Positions 8,368-17,512 of a stretch of DNA of 64,000 nucleotides are shown here, in pieces. Position 1 is the stretch's first letter. Each line of letters starts with the position of its first letter. The translations under genes were made by a program, and so were the position numbers. The stretch is from the NCBI GenBank assembly GCA_046350255.1, contig JAXMAV010000004.1:310001-374000 (forward strand), read 5' to 3'. Origin of the DNA: CALDUY01 sp046350255. Lineage in GTDB: Bacteria; Planctomycetota; Planctomycetia; Gemmatales; Gemmataceae. The notes beneath the pieces were generated by a model. That model made no database searches and was not told where the DNA came from. It saw only the letters and a program-made list of their open reading frames with translations.

Positions 8368-9702
8368 CTACCGCCGCACCTCGGTCGGGATATGCTGGAT
8401 CCCCTCTTCCCGCTCGCGCACAGCCGGCTCCAGGCCCAGCTCGCCCTCTGGCAGCAGTGGAACCGGTGCCGGATCGTTCCCCCACAGAATCAGCAGCGCC
8501 AGGAAGCCCACCATCGGCGCCATGCCCGAGATGACGAACGGCACCACGTACGAGCCCGTCGATTCCACCATCCAGCCGATGCCATACTGCCACCCGGCCA
8601 TGGCGATCCAGCAGAGGCACCCCAGCACGCCGGTCACCTTCCCCTGGTGACGTGTCGTCAGATCCTGGCTGAACGAGTAGTAGTTCGGAAACACCCCCAG
8701 TGCGCCGAAGCCGATCGCCAGCATCATGCCGATGACCAGCCACCGGCTGTCCACGAATGGGATCGCCGCGCACAACGTGGTCATCAGCGCGCAACCCAGG
8801 AAGACCAGCACCCGACTGGTGTGGACTGCCATCCCCGACCGCGACAGCCGCAACGTGACGAAGCCGGCCGCCAGCGCGCCCAGGTCAGTGAAGACGTAGT
8901 AGGCGATGAAGAACCGCGACGTGTCCTTCGCGTCGAACCCATGGTACTTCTGCAGAAACAGCGGCCCCCAGGCGCGGAGGAAGTGCCACGTCATGTTGAT
9001 CGTCACCACCAGGATGATCAGCACGATGAAGCGGTTCGTCACCACCCGGGCCGGCAATGTCGTCACTCGCTTCTCCAGGGCGGTCGTTGGCAGCGAATGT
9101 TCCAGCTGCAGATCCGCCGGGCGCACGCTGCTCCACCACAGAATCACCCAGAACGCTCCCACGGCGCCGACCACGAAGAACGGCAACCGCCACGTCTCGA
9201 TCTTCTGCTCGTTGAACAACCACAGCATCACGAAGGGAATCAGGATGGCCCCCACGGCCGCCCCCGATTGCAGGATGCTGTTTCCCATCGAGCGCTCGCT
9301 TGGCGCCAGAATCCGCTGCGTCGTCCGCAACGCACAGGGCCAGTTGGCCGCCTCCGCCACACCCAGTAGCACGCGGCAGGTCAGCAGCGTGGCGAACCCG
9401 GAGGCGAACCCAGTGAAGAACCCCGCGGCCGACCACGCCAGCACCGCCAGCGGATAGACCCAGAACACGTTCCAGCGATCGACGATGAACCCGCAGACAA
9501 TCGCCCCCAGCGCGAACGCCAGCGCAAAGCCCGACTCGATCATCGCATAATGCTTCACAGTCAGGCCGAGATCTTCGAGGATGTACTTGGCCAGCAGATT
9601 CAGCGTGAGCCGATCCATGTAGTTGATCATGGTGGCCATCAGCAACAGGCCACACACCCACCAACGCCAGGCCGGGCTGCGTTCGATCGAGACGGAAACC
9701 AT
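8368..9702 (-). CDS. MFS transporter of the anion:cation symporter family
   Basis: The 444-residue protein has about 12 predicted membrane helices. The NYMDR block near residue 27 is characteristic of anion:cation symporters such as hexuronate, phthalate or glucarate carriers. The fit suggests uptake of a sugar acid or organic anion in the inner membrane. A TTG two codons upstream could also start it. The gene runs toward the YiiX-type hydrolase with about 150 bases between them; joint transcription is possible. Confidence 0.83.
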   Translation of the reverse strand: MVSVSIERSPAWRWWVCGLLLMATMINYMDRLTLNLLAKYILEDLGLTVKHYAMIESGFALAFALGAIVCGFIVDRWNVFWVYPLAVLAWSAAGFFTGFASGFATLLTCRVLLGVAEAANWPCALRTTQRILAPSERSMGNSILQSGAAVGAILIPFVMLWLFNEQKIETWRLPFFVVGAVGAFWVILWWSSVRPADLQLEHSLPTTALEKRVTTLPARVVTNRFIVLIILVVTINMTWHFLRAWGPLFLQKYHGFDAKDTSRFFIAYYVFTDLGALAAGFVTLRLSRSGMAVHTSRVLVFLGCALMTTLCAAIPFVDSRWLVIGMMLAIGFGALGVFPNYYSFSQDLTTRHQGKVTGVLGCLCWIAMAGWQYGIGWMVESTGSYVVPFVISGMAPMVGFLALLILWGNDPAPVPLLPEGELGLEPAVREREEGIQHIPTEVRR

Positions 9703-9817
9703 GGACAAACTCGCGGTTCGGAACAGGCGGCGATTCAGGAAGGATCTGCTGAGTCTACCCCCTCGCCCCGCCCTCCGCCAGCATCGACCCCGGAAAAAAC
9801 CAGCTCCTTAATGGCGA

Positions 9818-9860
9818 ACTCCCTGCGGACGAGCCCGGCACAGGGTCGTCCGCAGGGAGT
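9818..9860 (-). terminator. Long perfect stem downstream of the 60-residue gene
   Basis: A 15-bp perfect inverted repeat (ACTCCCTGCGGACGA and its complement) with a 13-base loop. It lies just past the stop of the minus-strand small gene at 9885 and before the MFS transporter start. The following tract is not T-rich, so termination may rely on stem strength alone or on Rho. Confidence 0.65.
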
Positions 9861-9884
9861 GCATGCACACAACAGGTGCGTGTC

Positions 9885-10067
9885 TCAGGCGCAGGTGAAG
9901 CTCGTCTGCGACTCTTCTCGTTCCAGGTCTTTGTGGCGCATTTCTTCGAGCACCACCGGATGCCAGCTGTTCTCGCGGCGATCGGACGGCACGTAGTGCT
10001 CGCGTGCCCAGCGACGCAGCTTGAGTTCCTCGATGAAGTCTACTTCCGCCCCTATACCGGTCGGCAT
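9885..10067 (-). CDS. Small charged protein, 60 residues
   Basis: Starting from the ATG at 10067, the product is 60 residues. It is highly charged and Trp-containing (EELKLRRWARE, SWHPVVLEEM, HKDLERE) and reads like a compact helical protein. The longer reading to 10184 would begin with a stretch lacking those features. I do not recognise a function. A strong hairpin follows, which supports a real transcript. It may be a small regulator or a partner protein. Confidence 0.5.
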   Translation of the reverse strand: MPTGIGAEVDFIEELKLRRWAREHYVPSDRRENSWHPVVLEEMRHKDLEREESQTSFTCA

Positions 10068-10303
10068 GACCTCGGACCCTCTAGAACCTACGACAGGCTC
10101 CGGCCACTCGCCGGAACAAGCTCCCTGACCCACGACGTGCGCCTTGGGTGGTTTGAAGTATATCGACCACCACCCCAGCGGCAAGGAAGCGCCACTGAGA
10201 TTTCTCGGATTTCACTTGACGCTCCTCCCCCCACCTTCACCTGCCCATCTTTCCACCCTTCTTTTCCCCCTTTTTGGCACAATCCCGACGATCCATCTGC
10301 CGC

Positions 10304-10954
10304 TCACTCCGCCAAACTGGCCAGTTCGTTCGCCAGGTTCCTGCGCGCCGAAGCCTCCCATCGCCCATGGTTTACATCGAGCACGTACAACCGCGGCCGT
10401 TCCAGGAACCGCTCGAGCACTTGACGCCGACCCGCGCGGTACGCCGTCGCGGGTACCCAGGCATATTCGCGCCGGATGGCAGCCGCGTATTGCGCATAAG
10501 CGTCCGGTTCCGCCCCCAGAATCGCCAGGTCAGCGTCGAGCAGGAGCGCCCCTGCGACATCCTCCGCTTCCGTGCAATGCGACCGCGTCAACAGAATCAA
10601 TCGAACCACCTCCGCCAGGTCGCTCGCGGGCACCCCCAGCGACGCCAGGAGCAGCTGCGATTCCTGGGCGCTTCGCTCCTCATTGTCACTCCGCCGGGGA
10701 TCGTAAATCAGATCATGCAGGAACGCCGCCCGCACCACGTTGACACCACCCCCCGCCCGCACTACCTCGCCCACCACCGCCGCCACATGGTCGAGATTGT
10801 GATAATGCCGATCGGGTGCCGCATAGCAACGCGACACCTCGGCCAGCGCCTGGCAGGCCAGCTCACGCGGGGCATCCGGCACACTCGCCAACCAGACCGC
10901 TTCCAGGTCGGCCGCACCGCCCCTCTTCCAGCGCTCCTCTTCCTCGCGGACCAT
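10304..10954 (-). CDS. HD-superfamily metal-dependent phosphohydrolase
   Basis: The 216-residue protein carries YHNLDHV and, about 27 residues on, FLHDLIYD, with further conserved acid and His residues. This is the HD motif pattern of predicted metal-dependent phosphohydrolases (COG4339 type). A GGGGGGAGGG box precedes the ATG. The likely reaction is phosphoester or nucleotide hydrolysis, but the substrate is unknown. It is cytoplasmic, as no signal peptide is present. The divergent gene next to it encodes an exported oxidoreductase. Confidence 0.78.
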   Translation of the reverse strand: MVREEEERWKRGGAADLEAVWLASVPDAPRELACQALAEVSRCYAAPDRHYHNLDHVAAVVGEVVRAGGGVNVVRAAFLHDLIYDPRRSDNEERSAQESQLLLASLGVPASDLAEVVRLILLTRSHCTEAEDVAGALLLDADLAILGAEPDAYAQYAAAIRREYAWVPATAYRAGRRQVLERFLERPRLYVLDVNHGRWEASARRNLANELASLAE

Positions 10955-11018
10955 GCCCTCCCCCCGAACAGCTTATCAATCTCTGCTGGTCAGCCGCGGA
11001 ACCACCCCGGGTATTCTG

Positions 11019-11047
11019 TTGCTCCTGCCTCGCGCGATTCTTACATT
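11019..11047 (+). promoter_or_regulatory. Sigma70-like promoter of the Gfo/Idh gene
   Basis: TTGCTC and TACATT are separated by 17 bases, ending about 53 bases before the ATG at 11101. The -35 box is a fair match and the -10 box moderate. Inferred by eye only. Confidence 0.35.
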
Positions 11048-11100
11048 ACTCGACATCTCCACCTGCCTCGCCCAATCTCTCACCTCCGGGAGTCCCCCAC

Positions 11101-12456
11101 ATGAGTTCGACGAATCGTCGGCAGTTCTTGCAAGCCAGCGCCGCCGCCGGCCTCGGCTTCTACGTCGGCACCGCCAGCGCCGAGGACAAGAAGGAACGCT
11201 CCCCCATCGAACGCCTCCGCTTCGCCTGCATCGGCGTCGGCGGCAAGGGCTTCAGCGACACCGACCACGCCGGCATGTTCGGCGACGTCGTCGCCCTCTG
11301 CGACATCGACGACAACACCCTCAACAGCAAGGGCGAGAAGTTCTCCAAGGCCAAGAAGTTCCACGACTTCCGCGAGCTGTTCGACAAGATGGGCAAGGAG
11401 ATCGACGCCGTCGTCATCTCCACCCCCGACCACACCCATGCCCCCGCCGCCGCCATGGCCATCCGCATGGGCAAGCACGTCTACGGCCAGAAGCCGTTGA
11501 CCCACTCCGTGCACGAGGCTCGCAAGCTCCGCGAGCTGGCCCGCGAGTTCAAGGTCTGCACCCAGATGGGCAACCAGGGTACCGCCCTCGACGAGTTCCG
11601 CACCTCCGTCGAACTGCTCCAGTCCCACGCCATCGGCCCCGTGCGCGAGGTCCACGTCTGGACCAACCGTCCCATCTGGCCGCAGGCCCCCAAGGTGACG
11701 AAGCGCCCCGCGCCCGCCAAGGCGCCCGAGCACGTCAAGTGGGACCTCTTCCTCGGCCCCGCCGCCGAGCGTCCCTACGCCCCGGGTTATCACCCCTTCG
11801 CCTGGCGCGGCTGGTGGGACTTCGGCACCGGCGCCCTCGGCGACATGGCCTGCCACACCGCCAACATGCCGTTCATGGGCCTGAAGCTCACCTGGCCCAC
11901 CTCCATCTCCGCCGAGTCCGAAACCATCAACGAGGAAACCTACCCCGGCTGGGCCAAGGTCACCTACGAGTTCCCCGCTCGCGCTGGCTTCGCCCCCGTC
12001 CGCCTCATCTGGTACGAGGGCAAGAAGGATGGCAAGCGCGTCCTGCCCTCCGTCGATCTCCTCCAGGGCAAGGCCAACGACTTCTCCGGCTCCGGCTGCC
12101 TCATCATCGGCGAGAAGGCCACCATCTACTCCCCCGATGATTACGGCGCCACCCGCCAGCTCATCGGCAAGAACGCCGAGGACATCAAGAAGCCCGAACG
12201 CAAGCTCCCCCGCCGCGGCGGCAACAACGATGTCGAGATGAAGAAGGAGTGGGTCGAGGCCATCAAGAAGGGCAACTACAAGCACGCCCTTGGCAACTTC
12301 GACTACGCCGCCACCCTCACCGAGTCGATCCTCCTCGGCAACGCCGCCATCAAGGCCGGCTCCAAGCTGAGCTACGACGGCAAGTCCGGCAAGTTCGCCG
12401 AACCGGGCGCCGAAAAGCTCCTCCAGCGCGAGTACCGCACTGGCTGGAAGCTGTAA
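11101..12456 (+). CDS. Tat-exported Gfo/Idh/MocA family oxidoreductase
   Basis: The 451-residue protein opens with a Tat signal: NRRQFLQ followed by an Ala-rich hydrophobic stretch. Residues 35-60 (LRFACIGVGGKG) form the dinucleotide-binding Rossmann start. The EKP-like motif typical of this family reads GQKPL here, with the surrounding H-V-Y conserved. The C-terminal two thirds is the dehydrogenase domain. Members oxidise or reduce sugars using NAD(P), and Tat export lets the protein carry its cofactor folded. A strong hairpin follows the stop. Planctomycetes have large numbers of these proteins, so specificity cannot be assigned. Confidence 0.9.
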   Translation: MSSTNRRQFLQASAAAGLGFYVGTASAEDKKERSPIERLRFACIGVGGKGFSDTDHAGMFGDVVALCDIDDNTLNSKGEKFSKAKKFHDFRELFDKMGKEIDAVVISTPDHTHAPAAAMAIRMGKHVYGQKPLTHSVHEARKLRELAREFKVCTQMGNQGTALDEFRTSVELLQSHAIGPVREVHVWTNRPIWPQAPKVTKRPAPAKAPEHVKWDLFLGPAAERPYAPGYHPFAWRGWWDFGTGALGDMACHTANMPFMGLKLTWPTSISAESETINEETYPGWAKVTYEFPARAGFAPVRLIWYEGKKDGKRVLPSVDLLQGKANDFSGSGCLIIGEKATIYSPDDYGATRQLIGKNAEDIKKPERKLPRRGGNNDVEMKKEWVEAIKKGNYKHALGNFDYAATLTESILLGNAAIKAGSKLSYDGKSGKFAEPGAEKLLQREYRTGWKL

Positions 12457-12475
12457 GCGCCACGCCAGCCACCTC

Positions 12476-12507
12476 GGGCGGAGCCTCCTTCTCGGATGGC
12501 TCCGCCC
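12476..12507 (+). terminator. Hairpin after the Gfo/Idh/MocA gene
   Basis: A perfect 10-bp stem (GGGCGGAGCC) with a 12-base loop lies 19 bases past the stop codon. Confidence 0.7.
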
Positions 12508-12630
12508 CGCGCGTTTCTGCCCCCTCCTCTCCCTCGCCGTCAGCCCCTTCGACCCATCCCGGGCGGCAGCAGTTCCGCTCTTTCGCCGTCTATACCTGAC
12601 CTGATAGGCTGATGCCGAGGAGATCACCCC

Positions 12631-13956
12631 ATGCGCCGACACACGCTTCTGGGCCTGCTCGTGCTGGCCATCCCCACTGTTGCCGCCGAGAACGCCCCCG
12701 GCTTCCTGGCCGGCCCCCGCGCCGGCGCCGTGGCCGATAGTCTGCCCACCACCTGGAGTCCCACTCAGAACGTCCGCTGGAAGGCCGACATCCCCGGCAC
12801 TGGCTGGTCGTCGCCCATCGTCTGGGGCAACCGCGTCCTCGTCACCTCCGCCGTCAGCGATGCCGGCCTCGCCGAGCCGCGCAAGGGCCTCTACATCTCC
12901 GACTTGCAGGGCAAAACGCCCCCCGGTCAGCACTCCTGGCAGGTCCACTGCCTCGACGCCACCACCGGCAAGCTCCTCTGGTCCCGCGAACTCTTCGCCG
13001 GCAAGATGCCCTCGTCCATCCACATCAAGAACTCGCTCGCCTCCGAAACCCCCGTCACCGATGGCAAGCACGTCTGGGCCTATTTCGGCAACGTCGGCCT
13101 CGGCTGCCTCACCCTCGACGGCCAGGTCGTCTGGAAGCAAAAGACACCCACCCACGCCACCCGCATGGGCTGGGGCACCGGCGCCTCGCCCGCCCTCCAC
13201 GACGGCAAGCTCTTCCTCGTCCACGACAACGAGGAAAAGTCGTTCCTCGTCGCCCTTGATGCCGCCACCGGCAAGCAGCTCTGGCGCGTCGAGCGCAAGG
13301 AGGCCAGCAACTGGGGCACCCCCTTCGTCTGGAAGAACTCGCTCCGCACCGAACTCGTCACCGCCGGCACCGAGCGCGTCCGCTCCTACGACCTCGATGG
13401 CAAGCTCCTCTGGGAGCTGCGCGGCATGTCGATCGTCTCCATCCCCACCCCCTTCGCCGTCGGGGATACCCTTTACGTTACCTCCGGCTATGTCCTCGAC
13501 CCCCGCGCCAAGCCCATCTACGCCATCCGCCCCGGCGCGAAGGGCGACATCAGCCTGCCTTCCGGCAAAACCTCCAACGAGTTCATCACCTGGTGCCAGT
13601 GGCGCGCCGGCCCCTACCATCCCACGCCCCTGGTCGTCGGCGATCTCCTCTACGTCCTCTACGATCGCGGCTTCCTCGGCTGTTACGAGGCGAAGACCGG
13701 CAAGGAGGTCTACGCCTCCCGACGCATCGGCGGCGGTGCCGCGGCATTCACCGCCTCCCCCTGGTCCTACGCCGACCGTCTCTTCTGCCTCGGCGAGGAC
13801 GGCGACACCTACGTCCTGCAGACCGGTCGCGAATTCAAGTTCCTCGCCCGCAACCGTCTCGACGAGATGGCCCTCGCCACCCCCGTCATCGCCCAGGGCA
13901 GCCTCTTCCTTCGCACCCAGTCGAAGCTCTACTGCCTCCGCCAGGAGGGCAAGTGA
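12631..13956 (+). CDS. Secreted PQQ-binding-like beta-propeller protein
   Basis: The 441-residue protein has a signal peptide (residues 1-20) and GAGGAG about nine bases before the ATG. Repeated blades of the form LDATTGKLLW, LDAATGKQLW and YEAKTGKEVY identify a PQQ/BamB-type propeller. Proteins of this kind bind partners or cofactors in the periplasm. No PQQ ligand residues can be confirmed, so it could be a non-enzymatic scaffold. The gene is separated from the upstream oxidoreductase by a terminator. Confidence 0.8.
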   Translation: MRRHTLLGLLVLAIPTVAAENAPGFLAGPRAGAVADSLPTTWSPTQNVRWKADIPGTGWSSPIVWGNRVLVTSAVSDAGLAEPRKGLYISDLQGKTPPGQHSWQVHCLDATTGKLLWSRELFAGKMPSSIHIKNSLASETPVTDGKHVWAYFGNVGLGCLTLDGQVVWKQKTPTHATRMGWGTGASPALHDGKLFLVHDNEEKSFLVALDAATGKQLWRVERKEASNWGTPFVWKNSLRTELVTAGTERVRSYDLDGKLLWELRGMSIVSIPTPFAVGDTLYVTSGYVLDPRAKPIYAIRPGAKGDISLPSGKTSNEFITWCQWRAGPYHPTPLVVGDLLYVLYDRGFLGCYEAKTGKEVYASRRIGGGAAAFTASPWSYADRLFCLGEDGDTYVLQTGREFKFLARNRLDEMALATPVIAQGSLFLRTQSKLYCLRQEGK

Positions 13957-13980
13957 CCACGAACGCCACACGCTGCCACC

Positions 13981-14040
13981 CTCCGTTACGCTCCGTTTGC
14001 TGACGGTGCCGGCGCTCCGTTACGCTCCGTTTGTTGACGG
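13981..14040. repeat. 26-base direct repeat pair
   Basis: A 26-base unit (CTCCGTTACGCTCCGTTTG plus TGACGG, with one mismatch) occurs twice, at 13981-14006 and 14015-14040. It lies between two convergent genes and is not coding. The unit itself contains the internal repetition CTCCGTTACG/CTCCGTTTG. It could be a small dispersed element; whether it recurs elsewhere in the genome cannot be seen here. Confidence 0.75.
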
Positions 14041-14052
14041 CCCGGCGGAGCG

Positions 14053-14101
14053 GCGCTGCGCAGCACCCTGCATGCTCGCATAGCGCAGCGCGAACGCGGA
14101 T
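14053..14101. repeat. Inverted repeat next to the direct repeats
   Basis: Nine-base arms GCGCTGCGC and GCGCAGCGC pair perfectly around a 31-base loop. It sits between the propeller gene and the methionyl-tRNA synthetase stop, and may terminate both transcripts or belong to a REP-like element. Confidence 0.5.
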
Positions 14102-14133
14102 AGCACTTTGCGAGACACTCGCTGCCAGCCCGT

Positions 14134-15711
14134 CTAGCCGATGCGCGGGAACAACGGCTTCACCTTGCCGTCCACCAGCTCCGCCGTCACGCGCAGATCG
14201 TCCGGCTGGGCCAGCAGCTGGGCCGCGTCCTCGTAACGCACCTCGGCCCACGCCTGCGGGAAGTTGAAGCTCGTGTAGATCGCCTCGGCCGACTGAGGAA
14301 TGAACGGCTTCAGCAGAATGGCAGCGATCCGCAGCGACTGCACCGCATTGAACAGCACCCGCTTCGCCGCTTCCTTGTCAGTCTTCACCAGCTTCCACGG
14401 CGCGTTCGTTTCCAGGTACTGGTTCGTCGGCGTCAGAAACTCCTGCACGATCGCCTGCAGCGCCTGGTTGTACCGGCACGCCTCGATGTGCCCGCGCACC
14501 GTCGCGACAAACGCTGGCAGGTCCAGCCCCGGCACCGCTGGCTCCGGCACCTGCATCGCCGTCCCCGGTAGCGTTCGGTCGTAGTTCTTGCTCGGGATGG
14601 TGATCAACCGACTCAACAGGTTCCCCAGGTTGTTCGCTAGCTCCGAGTTGTACACCTCGGCGAACCGTCCCCAGCTGAACTCCCCGTCGCCCGGGAACGG
14701 ACACTCCCGCATGAAGTAGTAGCGGAACGCCTCGGCGCTGAACTTCGAGATCACCTCCATCGGTTCGACGACGTTCCCCAGCGCCTTGCCGATCTTCTGC
14801 GTCTCGCCGGTGTCCTCGTTCTTCCGGTACACGAAGCCGTGGCTGAACACCTGCCGCGGCGCTGCCTCGCCCGCCGCCCACAGCATGGCCGGCCACAACG
14901 CGCAGTGAAACCGCGTGATGTCCTTCCCGATGAAGTGGATGTCGGCCGGCCAGTAGCGGTCAAACAGCGCCCGATCATCGCCGTAGCCGATCCCCGTGAT
15001 GTACGTCAGCAGCGCGTCGAACCACACGTAGATGGTGAACTCCTCGTCGAACGGGATGCGGATGCCCCACTCCTCTCCCTTCCGCGAGATGTTGATGTCG
15101 CGCAGCCCCTCGTTCTCGATCAGGCTGACAATCTCGTTCCGCCGGCTCTCCGGCTGGATGAACTCCGGGTTCTCCCGGTAGTACGCCAGCAGCTTCTCCT
15201 GAAACGCCGACAGCCGGAAGAAGTAGCACTCCTCCGTCCGCCGGATCAGCGGCCGCTGATGGTTCGGACACAGCCCGTTGTTCTCCCCGTGCTGCTTGTC
15301 CGTCTTGAACTCCTCGCACCCCTCGCAGTACCAACCCTCGTAGTTCCCCTTGTAGATGTGCCCGTTGTCGTACACCTTCTGGATGAACTTCCGGCAGCAC
15401 TGCTTGTGGCGTTCGTGGCTCGTCTGGATGAATACGTTGTAGCTGACTTCCAGCGCGTCCCACACCTCGCGGAACTGTCGCGCCATGTCATCGCAATACG
15501 CCTGCGTCCCCTGCCCCATCTCCGCGGCGCGCTTCGACACCTTCACCGTGTTCTCGTCGTTGCCCATCAGGAAGTAGACGTCGTACCCCTGCATCCGCCG
15601 GTAGCGCGCCTGCACGTCCGCTCCGATCTTCTCGAACGCGGTGCCGATGTGCGGCCGACTGTTGGGATAATCGATCGCCGTGGTCTGGTAGAAGCGCGTG
15701 CGTTCCGTCAT
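14134..15711 (-). CDS. metG: Methionine--tRNA ligase
   Basis: The 525-residue enzyme charges tRNA-Met with methionine using ATP. It has a class I HIGH-type site (PHIG, His21), a zinc knuckle with Cys129, Cys132, Cys148 and His151, and an anticodon-binding helical domain. It lacks the C-terminal dimerisation domain of the longer E. coli enzyme (about 677 residues), which is common in bacteria. The second class I signature, normally KMSKS, reads KIGKA (residues 306-310), which is degenerate but keeps both lysines. The start at 15711 is preferred over the ATG four codons upstream because GGGAG abuts the latter too closely. The gene lies 82 bases downstream of an LRR protein gene. Confidence 0.9.
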   Translation of the reverse strand: MTERTRFYQTTAIDYPNSRPHIGTAFEKIGADVQARYRRMQGYDVYFLMGNDENTVKVSKRAAEMGQGTQAYCDDMARQFREVWDALEVSYNVFIQTSHERHKQCCRKFIQKVYDNGHIYKGNYEGWYCEGCEEFKTDKQHGENNGLCPNHQRPLIRRTEECYFFRLSAFQEKLLAYYRENPEFIQPESRRNEIVSLIENEGLRDINISRKGEEWGIRIPFDEEFTIYVWFDALLTYITGIGYGDDRALFDRYWPADIHFIGKDITRFHCALWPAMLWAAGEAAPRQVFSHGFVYRKNEDTGETQKIGKALGNVVEPMEVISKFSAEAFRYYFMRECPFPGDGEFSWGRFAEVYNSELANNLGNLLSRLITIPSKNYDRTLPGTAMQVPEPAVPGLDLPAFVATVRGHIEACRYNQALQAIVQEFLTPTNQYLETNAPWKLVKTDKEAAKRVLFNAVQSLRIAAILLKPFIPQSAEAIYTSFNFPQAWAEVRYEDAAQLLAQPDDLRVTAELVDGKVKPLFPRIG

Positions 15712-15793
15712 GGACTCTTGCATCTCCCGGGCGGGTGAACCTATCCCCTCGTTGTACAGGACATCGCCCCCACGGGCAGGGGTTCACTCGCAC

Positions 15794-17512
15794 TCAGCGC
15801 GTCACCACCACGTCGATGCCGAACCGCCGCCGCAACCGTTGCAGCGACGCGGTGTCCAGTGGATTGCCTGCCACGTTCAGCGCGAGCAGCCGCGTCAGCC
15901 CCGGCGCGCTGGCCAGCGCGGCCGCTCCCACCGGCCCGATCCGATTGTGCGCCAGGTCCAGGTACGTCAGCCGTCCCAGGCTCACCGACTCCGCCAGTAG
16001 CTGCGCCCCCGGATCGCCCAGCTCCGTGCCGGCCAGCGACAGTTCTTCCAGCTGTCCCAGGCGCAAATTCGACGCCAGCGCGGCCATCACCGTCAGGCGG
16101 ACCGGCATCCCGTTCAGGCTCAGACTGCGCAGATGGGGCAGCCACGGCGACGCCGCCAGCCGCTCCAGCCCGTCGTTCGCTACGTCCCTCGCCGATAACG
16201 TCAACGAGCCCAACCGCTGAAGCCCCGGACACTCCGCCAGCCCCACAAGATCCAGGGTTTCATCCCGGTACCACTCCAGCCCCTGCAACCGAGGCAGCTG
16301 CTTCGCCGTCAGCAGCCGCATCACCCCCGCCACGGTGCAGTGGTCGAACCCCAGCCGCAGCTCCTCCAGCTCGGCCAGAGTCCCCTCGGCCAGGCACTCC
16401 ACACCGGTATCGGTCAGGCCATTCCCGCGCAGATCCAGCTCGCGCACGGTCCGCAGCGCAGCCGCCCGCGCCAGCCAGCGCACGCCCGCGTCACCCAGCC
16501 GGTTGTGCCCCAGCTGCAGCCGACGCAGCCGCAACCGATGGCTCTGCGCCAGCATCTGCCCCGCCTCCTCCTCCAGCAGATTCCGGTTCAGGTCCACCTC
16601 GCGCAGCGACTCCACCCACCGCCCTTCCGTCAACCAGCGCACCCCGGCGTTTCCTACCAGCGCCACGCGCAGATTCAGCGATTCCAGCCCCCCCAGTGCC
16701 TCCGCCCGGCTCAGATGCTCCATCCCCTCGCTACCCAGCCGCGCCAGGCCCAGGTCGAGCTTGCGCAGCGACCCCAACCGGTCGCACGCCGCCAGGATGC
16801 GCCCCGCCGCCGACGTCAGCCGATTCCCGTGAAGCACCAGTTCCTGCAGCGACCCCAGGTGTGGCGACCCCAGCAAGATCGCCAGCCCCTCGTCTCGGAT
16901 CTTGTTGAACCGCAGACTCAGCTCCTCCAGCTGCGCCAGCCCCGGCCACCGCGCCAGGTGCCGCGCCCCCTTCACCCCCACGCGATTATGCTCCAGCCAC
17001 AGCGATCGCACCTGCCCCAGGTGCGGCGACGCCAGCAGTTCCGCCAGGTCGTCCGGATTCAGCTCCCCTCCTACCAGGTTCAGCTCCTGCACCCCGGCCA
17101 GCCACGGCGATTGCCCTACCTTCTTCGCCTGGTTCCTCACCTGCGTCAGATGCAACGCCACCACCGGCGCCGCGCGCCGCAGCGTCCCGCCCGATCGCAG
17201 GAACCGCTCCGCGCTTAGCTGAAACTCGCCCAGGAACCCCCCGCGCCAGCGCACGCCCCACTCCTGCATCCACGCCGGGTACTCCTCCACCCAGCCTCGC
17301 CCATGCACGATCAGCAGTTCGCGCTGACGCTCTTGCAGTGCGACATACTCCGGGTCGTCCTGGCGCAGCTTCGCCAGCCGCACCTGCACCCGGATGAACT
17401 CCGCCCGCACGGTCTCGCCATGTTCCTCCAGCCAGTCGGCATAGATCAGCCGCGCCAGCTCGTCCCCGGGACGATCCAGAATCGCCTGCCACAACCCCTC
17501 GCGGGTGGTCAC
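15794..17512 (-). CDS. TIGR02996-LRR protein, ribonuclease-inhibitor type
   Basis: The 572-residue protein starts at a GTG whose G-T-G overlaps the stop of RNase Z in a GTGA, with GGGAG eight bases upstream, so translational coupling is likely. The N-terminal 45 residues form the TIGR02996 companion domain (ARLIYADWLEEHGE, RAEFIRVQ). The rest is leucine-rich repeats of about 24-28 residues with LDLxxNxLxDxGxxxLA, similar to ribonuclease-inhibitor-type repeats. It is cytoplasmic, with no signal peptide. Its function is unknown; LRR arcs bind proteins. Position directly after RNase Z makes an interaction worth testing. Confidence 0.8.
   Translation of the reverse strand: MTTREGLWQAILDRPGDELARLIYADWLEEHGETVRAEFIRVQVRLAKLRQDDPEYVALQERQRELLIVHGRGWVEEYPAWMQEWGVRWRGGFLGEFQLSAERFLRSGGTLRRAAPVVALHLTQVRNQAKKVGQSPWLAGVQELNLVGGELNPDDLAELLASPHLGQVRSLWLEHNRVGVKGARHLARWPGLAQLEELSLRFNKIRDEGLAILLGSPHLGSLQELVLHGNRLTSAAGRILAACDRLGSLRKLDLGLARLGSEGMEHLSRAEALGGLESLNLRVALVGNAGVRWLTEGRWVESLREVDLNRNLLEEEAGQMLAQSHRLRLRRLQLGHNRLGDAGVRWLARAAALRTVRELDLRGNGLTDTGVECLAEGTLAELEELRLGFDHCTVAGVMRLLTAKQLPRLQGLEWYRDETLDLVGLAECPGLQRLGSLTLSARDVANDGLERLAASPWLPHLRSLSLNGMPVRLTVMAALASNLRLGQLEELSLAGTELGDPGAQLLAESVSLGRLTYLDLAHNRIGPVGAAALASAPGLTRLLALNVAGNPLDTASLQRLRRRFGIDVVVTR

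Noticed and set aside
11080..13971. A 963-residue open frame on the minus strand over the oxidoreductase and propeller genes
   Set aside because: Low-complexity Gly/Ala/Glu composition mirroring the plus-strand codons; no motifs; the plus-strand genes have clear domains.
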